Below, piece by piece: positions 56,480-64,000 of a DNA stretch of 64,000 bases. The notes under the pieces are model-generated. The model was not told the DNA's origin. It worked only from the letters and a program-made list of their open reading frames with translations, and ran no database searches. Positions within the stretch are counted from its first letter, which is position 1. Each line of letters begins with the position of its first letter. The stretch comes from Malania oleifera. Lineage: Eukaryota; Streptophyta; Magnoliopsida; Santalales; Ximeniaceae. The stretch spans positions 79,034,931 to 79,098,930 of the forward strand of contig NC_080419.1 in the NCBI RefSeq assembly GCF_029873635.1, read 5' to 3'. The position numbers were made by a program, and so were the translations under genes.

Positions 56480-58590
56480 GTTGACAAACTTGACGAGATC
56501 TTCACCTCGTCGTCTGTCGGATACTGGTTGCTACCCTGCTAATTTCCATTAGAGCCGGAGGCTTAGCCCTTTACCCTATGGCATTTTGTACTGCGCTTGA
56601 CAACAAAAGTGAACCCAAATGGCGCAAGAGTCTTTGCATTGACAGTTATCGCTACCTTCAAGAAAATGTTGGGTGGAAAGTTGGGTTTGGAGGCTTGGAG
56701 CCCCTGTAATTCTCATGGTCTTTTCTGTTCTCATGTTCTTAGCGGGCGAATTAAGGTACTACCATAACATCATTATAATGTTCTTCTGAATTGATCTTCG
56801 CCTGCATATTTTAGCAGTTTTAATAAACTATTTCAGAGCTCGTCCGTAAAATTCTGATTTAAAAACTATTTTATTCCTAAGCGTCTAACCCTGCGGCTGT
56901 TGTTTGTGTTTAACTACTCGCTAGGATGACAACTGCAATTGTTTTCCAAGTTGTTTGTAAAATTCAATGCTTAAAAGATTTCCTCTATGACAACATAAGT
57001 TTTTTATTTTGTTTTCTCTAACTGCCCGGTCAGAATGAAAATATATTAGGAAAATGAAATGAAAATATGGAGGAATCAAATTTTCATGTTTGGTTAAGAA
57101 AGACAATAAAATATATACAACAAACAAAAATTAGTTTATTAGTATCTTGATTTTTCTTAAATATATGGGAAATGAATTTTCTTCTTATGTTTCTTTCATT
57201 TTATTTCTCAAAAAAATCCTTGATCCAAAATAGTCCCTTAGGGTTTAATTGGAACTTAGAAAATGTGGGGAAAATCTATGCTTGATTATTAAGAAAAATA
57301 AGAATGAATGGAATCAAAAGAAAGGGTGGTACTGAATCAGAATCCCAGATTTGTCATGATAAGCTGGTTGGTGTAGTTTGCAAAGTGCAACTCTTTTGTA
57401 GATGTCTAAACACAGGCTTGCATCATTAGAGATCCTGCTGAGTGATTTAAATCCGGATGGGTCAGCTTGAAACCCATGGAGTCCTGGAGCAAGTAGAATC
57501 GCTCAAAGCTATTATTAGAGTTCTCCCTATGTGTCTCTTACGATACATCTCAGTGGTTAATCTTTGAGTCTTTCATGTTAGAGGTTTCAAGTTGAATTCT
57601 AGAAGGGACAGAAAGCAATATGGGATAGGAGATGGACTATTGCAGGCTGTGTTGCATAAGTGCAGCGTACTTGGTATGCAAATATCATGACGATGCTCAT
57701 TGTGTTATTAGACTTCTCCCTATGTGTCTCGTAGGAGGCATCTCAGTGATTAAACTTTGAGGCTTTCATGTTAGAGGTTTCGAGTTGAATTCTAGAAGGG
57801 GCCAAAAGCAACATGGGATAGAAGATGGACTATTGCAGGTTGTGTTGCATAAGCGCAGCCTACTTGGTCTGCAAATATCATGACGATGCTCATTGCTATG
57901 CTCCAAGCAAACACCATGAACAGACACGTTACCTGAAATTTCCAAATCCTAGCAAGTGGGTCCTTCAATGTGGTAATTATTGCTACCGTTACACTATGGG
58001 TAGCCTTCCATGACCATGTAATGGTGCCCCAGCTGCTCAGGTACACTGGCCGAGACTACTGGCAACCCAAGTTTTTCAAATGGGAATTGTGCTAGCACTC
58101 TTGTGCATGGCAATGGCACTCTCAGAAATATCAGAGTGAACAAGAAGGAAAATTGGAAATGAATAAGGATTGGAGGATCAACGAAAGTTGCTACGGACAT
58201 GTTGGCAATGAGGTTCATGTCACTGCATGGTTTGGCCAAGGCTTTAAATTAATGCAGCTAGGCAGATAGAGTTCTATTACTATCAGTTTCTCAGGAGCAT
58301 GTCTAGCTTTGCAATGACTCTTTTCCTACTAGGGATGGCTATGTCTAGCTGGGTGGGCTCTTCTGGTGGATGTTAATAGATTTGCAAGGAAAGGAGGTAG
58401 GGAGAGCTGGTTGTCAAGCAACATTAGCAAGGGTCACATATATTACTATTACTGGCTAATTATTGCTCCAAAGTCAAATTAATTTTTCGTCCTTTCTTGT
58501 CTTTTGTTGGGCTTGTGAGCTTTTACTGGGCGAAAGGAGTAGAGCTTCAGATGCAGTTGAAGAAGAGTTTCAAGTATAAAAACTTACCTT
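56480..58590 (+). pseudogene. NPF (NRT1/PTR family) pseudogene
   Basis: Decayed NPF1-like pieces follow the family order. Near 56540-56760: IRAGGLALYPMAF against family GSGGIRPCSLAF, and YLQENVGWKVGFG against YIQEHLGWKIGFG. At 57488-57530: EQVESLKAIIRVLP. At 57905-58050: LQANTMNRHVT and ATVTLWVAFHDHVMVPQLLR. At 58360-58460: VDVNRFARKGGRESWLSSNI and SKGHIYYYYWLI. There are many stops and frame changes, the N-terminal part is missing, and a duplicated foreign 193-bp segment sits in the middle. It ends tail-to-tail with the intact gene at 59136-61798. Confidence 0.85.
57512..57897 (+). repeat. 193-bp tandem duplication with tRNA-like (SINE-type) A and B boxes
   Basis: Two copies, 57512-57704 and 57705-57897, about 90% alike. 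Each has TCTCAGTGGTTAA (57548) or TCTCAGTGATTAA (57741), an A-box-like element, followed after about 20 nt by GAGGTTTCAAGTTGAATTCT (57581) or GAGGTTTCGAGTTGAATTCT (57774), a B-box-like element. This spacing matches the tRNA-derived head of plant SINEs. No A-tail or clear target duplication was found. It interrupts the NPF pseudogene between exons 4 and 5 by homology. Confidence 0.55.
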
Positions 58591-59135
58591 TAGCTTGATG
58601 GGTACCTCTGTTCTTTGTTAATGGTATGACAATTGGAGCATGTATAACTGAAAACACTATTGTAAACTTTCCTCTTCCACTTGATGAGAAAGGAAGTGCT
58701 TGCGTGTTTCTCATTATCCCTTATTGGTTTATGCAATCAGTTGCAAGGGAAAGTTAATTACTCTTAATTTGATGGTGGAAATTGCCCACAATTTTGTAAA
58801 TTGGTGGAAAATGATCCATTTAGCTGACTACACCTAGTGGGATGTAAGGCTTGGTTTGCTGTTTGTTCTTTGCTTTGTGCTGCAAATTCTCGTTACTTTT
58901 ATGCTGTAAATGCTCTCTCTCTTTCTCCCCAGTTGGAAATTATACTGGGGACCCGACTCTCTATATCGTCCATGTACTTGTTTAGGTGCAAGACATGTGA
59001 CAACATTACAAAACTTACAGAATGTTTACTTTGATGATTCAAATGAATAGTTTTTTGCGAGTTGAATCTAATGAATAGTTGAACATATGGGAAGTATCCA
59101 TTTTTCTAGATCAGCTGGGTGCTATATATCCATTC
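58591..59135. other. convergent spacer between NPF pseudogene and NPF gene
   Basis: About 0.5 kb between two 3' ends. It should contain the 3' UTR of the minus-strand gene. No feature recognised apart from a short TC run near 58910. Confidence 0.5.
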
Positions 59136-61798
59136 TCAGACATGTATGGGTGAATATTGTCCAGTCATGTCTTCCTCCTCATGCCTAACATTAAACCTTT
59201 CTCCCCCACGAGGACCATAAGCTTTACAACAAACAAGAAAATACACAAAATTAACCAAACCCAAAGCAGCAAGAAGCCAATAATAGTAATCAAAGTGACC
59301 CTTATTAATGTCAGTGGAAACCCAACTCTCTCTTCCCCCTCTTCTAGTGATGTTATTAACAGTGCTCAATATAAAACTTGCTAACAAGTTTGCAATAGAC
59401 ATTCCAAATCCGCAGAGGTTGGATGCAATGCCTGTCATACTTTCAGGGAACTCAGAAATGTAGAACTCACTTTGCCCCACTGCATTGAAACAGTCAGCGA
59501 AGCCACCCAGACAATGTTGGGGCACTAGCCACATAGCCGACATGCTTACTGAAACTTTTGGGTCATCAGAAAATCCTTTCAAGACTGCAGTTCTCCGTCT
59601 ATGGCTCTCCACAATAGCAGACACTGCCATGGACATGCAAGAGAGTAGCAGTCCAATCCCCATTCTTTTCCTGGCACTGAGACAAACTGGTTTTCCCATG
59701 ATTTTGGATGCCAGGGGGAGGATTATGCGGTCATAGAGAGGAAGCCATATTACAATAGCTACTACCGTAAATACACCAAAAGAGCCTGCTGGGATTTCAA
59801 ATTTGGAAGTGATGCATCTATCCATGGAATTTGCCTGCATGATAACAATTTCAGGTGGTGTTGTGACTTCCATGTCATCAAGTGTCCTTTAAGGAATTGA
59901 TCGAACTCAACATTAACCATTCAGCAAAAATTTTGGAAAATTTTTATAGTAGGGAAAAGTGCAACATATGTACACAAAAACAGCAAAAAAGAAAAAGAAA
60001 GAGCCATGATGTCGAAATTTCAAATCAGGAACATGGCTTATGATTGGGAACTGTAGGCAATCTTCAGCAATGATGTTTGTCAGATATATATTGCGCCAAC
60101 TACTGTCATAGATCAATTAAGTATGATATATACTATGAATGATAATATTAAGCATAGGCCATGGCTTTTTGCAGAACTCAAAAGGGGTTTTCTGGCACAT
60201 GCTTGCCTGTAGCAATGGAAATGATCCCTGATTCATGCTGACTGACATCAAGATTCCTGTTGACCACAATGGAATCACCTTGATTATTGCTTTAAGCTCT
60301 TCTACTTGATCCACTGTGCAAATGCTCCATGGGTTGTAGTTCTTCTCTGGACTTGTAATAATGCAGGCTTTGTTAAAAAATCTGGAGATGACAATGGAAG
60401 CTTAACTAGGATCAAGATTTTCTTTTGCTGATAAAAATAGTAGAATCAATTGATGTTGATGAGGATGAGTTTCATTTGAAGTTCAAAGAAGCATTTAGAG
60501 CATTCACATGCTTTTTGGGATTCAAATCAATTTACAGGGCAATTTCCCGATACCCATCAGTTTGTTCTTTAAACTACTGCAAATTGGACTGTGGAGTTCA
60601 AAAAATAAAATAAATAAAAGACTAAATTTAATGGCAATACCTTAGTTTCTCGGTTGGTGCCTTGAGGTTTGATTCTACATTATTGTAATAAAGTTTAAGA
60701 TCTGTGTTCTTTGATGAATTTAGTTCAACATGTCTGTTTCTGTGAGCAGCAACGACTACTTGAGCAAGCCCCACAAACAAGCTTCTGTTGGCCTCCAACT
60801 TGACATACCATGGAGAGGCCCAGAAGAATGAAAGAGTGGACAAAAACATAAAAATGGCAGGAACTCCAAAGCCCACTTTCCACCCCAAGTGGTCTTGAAT
60901 GTACACAATGCAGGTAAGAGCAATGAGGGCTGAAACTGTGGCAGCAGTATAGTACCAACAGAAGAAACTCTCTAAAGTCCTTTTGGTTCCCAAATTAATG
61001 TTCCCTTTGTACAGCTGATCGAGCCCGAAGGCTGCTGAAGATGACCTGATGCCTCCGCTGCCGATCGACATTAGGAGAAATGATGAACAAAGCAATGAAA
61101 GTTGGGAGAATGTTGGGGATTGGCAGCTCTGGGCAGATTGATCGCAGGGTGGAGGCCTGGCTTGTGGAATCATAGCTGTTAGCCATATAAGAATCATCCC
61201 CTGTAACATGCAAAATTGATTCAACTTGTCTTAGATAAGTAAAGGTAGAAGTGGATGAATTATAGGCCGGATACAATTTTGAATAGCATTTTCGTTAATG
61301 AATTTTAGTTTCATAATCTTTTTTTACAGTGATGCACCTAAGAACTTGCTTGCATTAAAGGGAATCATTGATGCAAATGTACCAGAAGAGACGCAATGGA
61401 TCCAAATCCAATCATCTGAAATCTGCCGAAGTAAGAATCAGAAAGGACAACTCCAATGAGGGGCATGAAACTGGTAGCTGCAGACCACATGTACAATATG
61501 TTGGTTCCTGTTGTCATCTCCAACCCATAGTCCCTCATCAAGTAAAGTATCATATTAGGCATCAGCCCATAGCTTGCCACCTTCTCAAATGCCTCATTGG
61601 CTGCATACATAAAATACAAAATCAGAAACAGATAGGGTTTTGTATATTTTCTGTGCACATGTACAGGCATTAAGCATACATACACATGAAACACACGTAG
61701 AGATAGATATATATAATATTTATGTTACCTATAATGAATGGCGTGGTTCTAAGGCCACCCTTTTGAGGTCCCAAAAGCTCTTCTTCGATCATTTCCAT
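59136..61798 (-). CDS. NPF1-like NRT1/PTR family transporter, 5 exons, intact
   Basis: Minus-strand exons in transcript order: 61798-61729, 61600-61383, 61200-60641, 60381-60207 and 59834-59136. Total 1722 bp, 573 aa; phases agree throughout. Introns 1-3 are GT-AG. Intron 4 uses a GC donor (CAG/GCAAGC) with an AG acceptor. N-terminus MEMIEEELLG...TTPFII leads into ANEAFEKVASYGL, which carries the family ExxE(K/R) motif of proton coupling. Other NPF1-type blocks: NILYMWSAATSFMPLIG, MILIWLTAMIPQARPPPCDQ, YIQDHLGWKVGFGVPAIFMF, ELKAIIKVIPLWSTGILMSV, IPAGSFGVFTVVAIVIWLPL, GRESWVSTDINKGHFDYYYW. Twelve TM segments are expected from the family. The usual GGIRPCSLAFGADQL reads GGIRSSSAAFGLDQL, a local departure. 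Arabidopsis NPF1.1/NPF1.2 act in nitrate redistribution through phloem; nitrate is the likely but unproven substrate. Confidence 0.92.
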
Positions 61799-63255
61799 TT
61801 GGTGATCTGTTTGCCTCTCTATCTCTGTTTTGTCTTTTGATTTCTACTCTGTGTTTGAGAAAGAGAGGTGCGGGAGAGAGAGAATGCTGGAGATAAATAT
61901 TTGCTTCCCACAGATGTGACATATCTACCCCTAATCTTCCTAGGGCTTATATGGGCACAGACATGAGTGCAAGATTATATGCATTACAAAAGAACATTCA
62001 GTAGCACATGCATGCGTGGAAGGAAAATGCAGACGGGCATGTTGGCTTGATTTTGGATCCACTCCCTTGGCCATGACTTTGGGCTTTAACAAATTAGCGC
62101 TGACTTATACAGTCCCCTGTCCGCACGTGTATTAATTTGTTGCCTTTATTTATTGATTTATTTTTGTAGCTAAATTCCCACTTCAAGATATCCACCCAGG
62201 GGGCTCAATTTTCTCTTTGAAAGAGACGAGAATGAATTCTTTCGTTCTTTTCTTTTCTTTTCGTTTTTTCTTGACATAAGAGTATGAAGTTTTTGACATA
62301 TGTGCACATAACACACTATTGACAATTGCAAGTGAAATAATTTAGGGTTTCTTTAATTGTGAAAAATAATTATTTTTAAAAAAATTTATTTAAAAAAATT
62401 AGTTAAAGTTTTTATTTTGACAATATTTGTGTAAACTAAATAAACAATAATAAACTATTTTTATATGATAATTACTCATATATTGTCATAATTAAACTAT
62501 AAATTTAAGTACGAATTTTTGAAGTCATGCATAGGAATTTTAAGCATTTATATTTTATTTGTAAATATGAAATATAGTGCATAATTACGATGCAACACTT
62601 AAGCTAGCGCCTAGAAAATTTGAAAATTGTACGGGAAAATACATAAGATATTCAAATGTAGCACGCACATATATAGGAAAAATATTAAATTTTAATATTT
62701 ATATTAAAATTTATACAAAGTCTAGCAATTAATACATATGCATCTTATTATTTTCTTTTCATTCTGTAAAAATTCTTAATATAATATCATAACTTTAAAT
62801 TTTTTTAAAACAAAAAATTAAAAAAACAAAGTTGTAGTGCTCTTGGTTTGCACTTATGATTTTAATGAATAATATATATTAATATTATGATTCATTATAT
62901 GCCTAATATATGTTTAATAAAAAAGTGTTGGGGGAGGGTCCAACAGTACATGAGATGTGTCGAAAATCTTACACACTAATATATAAATTTTTAAAAATAG
63001 TGGATCAAAAAATTGATTTTACAAACCAGTCGAACATGCATCTAACACTCTTATAAAAGTGTTGCTACTAAATTGTTTCGCAATGACTAAACTCAAGTAT
63101 CGTTCTAAAATTAATAATGTGTAAAATTAAAATCTTAGCAAGGATATGATAAATATTTTCAAAATAAAAACAACCTTTTCAAATTCATTAAAGGCATATG
63201 AACGTGAAATGTTAATTGAAAACATCAATGAGTGTACCTTACTCGATATGGACTT
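61799..63255. other. 5' upstream region of the NPF1-like gene
   Basis: Just upstream of the start codon the minus strand has a CT-rich leader (about 61800-61880), and an AAATATTTATC element at about 61891-61901 could serve as TATA box. Beyond that the DNA is AT-rich with no gene, RNA or clear transposon. The region up to the LTR at 63256 is a plausible promoter. Confidence 0.45.
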
Positions 63256-64000
63256 TGTTGGAATTGGTGTGTTTCCAAGAGGGGGGGGGGTGAATTAGAG
63301 ATTTTAAAATTTCCTAAGTTGAATGATCAATAATTCAGTATATCTCAACTTAGGGGCAATCTAAACACGTATGAAGTTGTAGAAAAGATAAATCAATCAA
63401 TACTTAGCACAAGCAATCCAGTTCCAGTATCTCTCAACAATTCACAATTCAGTATATTCAAGAGATGAATAGAATTAAGTAAGCAATAGAATGTAAAGCA
63501 AGAAAAGTAAAGGAGACATCGAAAATGTTATTGGGGTTTGACAAACATGTCTACATCCCCGCCTCAACTCGCAAGCCTGAGGATTACCACTAATGCTCAC
63601 TTAATGGGTGGCGCGATATCGGTTACAACCACCATTTCCTTACTGGGCAAGGGAATACCCTAGGTCAAATTAGTAAGGCTAACCCCCAACATTTACAACC
63701 AGTCCTTATGGGTTAGATCAACATCCCTTCAAGCCACGCCTGGAATACAACAGATCAATATAAATTTTTGCGTACAATGAAAGGTGCTTTTAACACAAGC
63801 AGATTTGTACAAAATTATGATCCAAATATGCACTCACATATAATAAGAATATATGCTCAAGTGAGATAATATCTAACAAGATTTCAACTCTCCAAAGATG
63901 TACATAAACGTGTGTATACATAAGAGTGACTACCTTTGATTTAGAAAAATTATAATCAGTATATAATATCAAAGGAACTTTGAATCTCAAGGTAAGAATC
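63256..64000 (-). repeat. sirevirus-type LTR, cut by right window edge
   Basis: Starts TGTTGGAATTGGTGTGTTTC followed by a G run and TGAATTAG, the reverse complement of the CACCCCC...CACCAATTCCAACA end of the sirevirus LTRs. Minus orientation. No PBS lies to its left, so it is a 3' or solo LTR; any body or partner lies beyond the window. The GTGGCGCGATATCGG/CCCGCC blocks near 63560-63620 match the U5 region of the other LTRs. Confidence 0.8.

Noticed and set aside
57548-57600. A true tRNA gene
   Set aside because: A- and B-box-like elements are present, but no cloverleaf with acceptor stem or anticodon arm could be formed convincingly. Kept as SINE-like only.
58622-58757. About 45-codon open stretch (NGMTIGACITENTIVNF...) after the NPF pseudogene
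   Set aside because: No match to NPF C-termini or other family that I recognise; short enough to be chance.
59157-61840. Plus-strand frames opposite the NPF gene
   Set aside because: Shadows of conserved minus-strand exons; no independent codon pattern or domain.

Overview
This window is repeat-rich plant nuclear DNA, most likely from a eudicot. Evidence: short exons joined by GT-AG introns, plant-type GH28 polygalacturonase and NRT1/PTR (NPF1-type) transporter genes, and dense Copia, sirevirus-like, Gypsy (chromovirus) and LINE remains. The species cannot be fixed from sequence alone. No bacterial-type genes, CRISPR array, rRNA or true tRNA gene was seen.

Layout. 1-27 kb is a nest of dead or partial LTR elements: a Copia element cut by the left edge (1-3116, minus), a Gypsy element (3117-8129) split by a solo LTR (5102-6674), a truncated sirevirus-type LTR (8130-9405), a second Gypsy (10620-16641) whose 3' LTR was split by another solo LTR (13959-16299), a sirevirus 3' part (16642-20548), a chromodomain Gypsy (20549 to about 23415), a solo LTR (23566-25537) and a Copia 3' part (26018-27384). 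27.4-36.5 kb holds a LINE 3' end and three tandem copies of a polygalacturonase unit: a fragment, a full-length pseudogene and one intact 9-exon gene (32995-35884, predicted 423 aa). 36.5-38.1 kb holds an intronless, decayed copy of an unidentified coding sequence. 38.2-43.7 kb is a two-LTR Copia element (minus). 44.8-47.0 kb is a solo Gypsy-type LTR. 47.8-53.1 kb and 54.8-56.2 kb are two elements with gag but no recognisable pol. 56.5-58.6 kb is an NPF pseudogene lying tail-to-tail with an intact 5-exon NPF1-like gene (59136-61798, minus, predicted 573 aa). The right edge runs into another sirevirus-like LTR.

Only two host genes look functional: the third polygalacturonase copy (secreted pectin hydrolase) and the NPF1-like transporter (12-TM membrane carrier, probably nitrate or a related substrate). 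They are not linked in one pathway. The rest is transposon archaeology. Its most striking property is that at least eight LTRs from several families, including both Copia-type and Gypsy-type, carry arrays of short imperfect palindromes with a CG-containing core immediately upstream of a TATA box. Other notable points are four solo LTRs with exact 5-bp target duplications, a perfect 57-bp inverted repeat around an AT run, a polygalacturonase triplication with GGG microhomology at its joints, and a GC-AG intron in the NPF gene.
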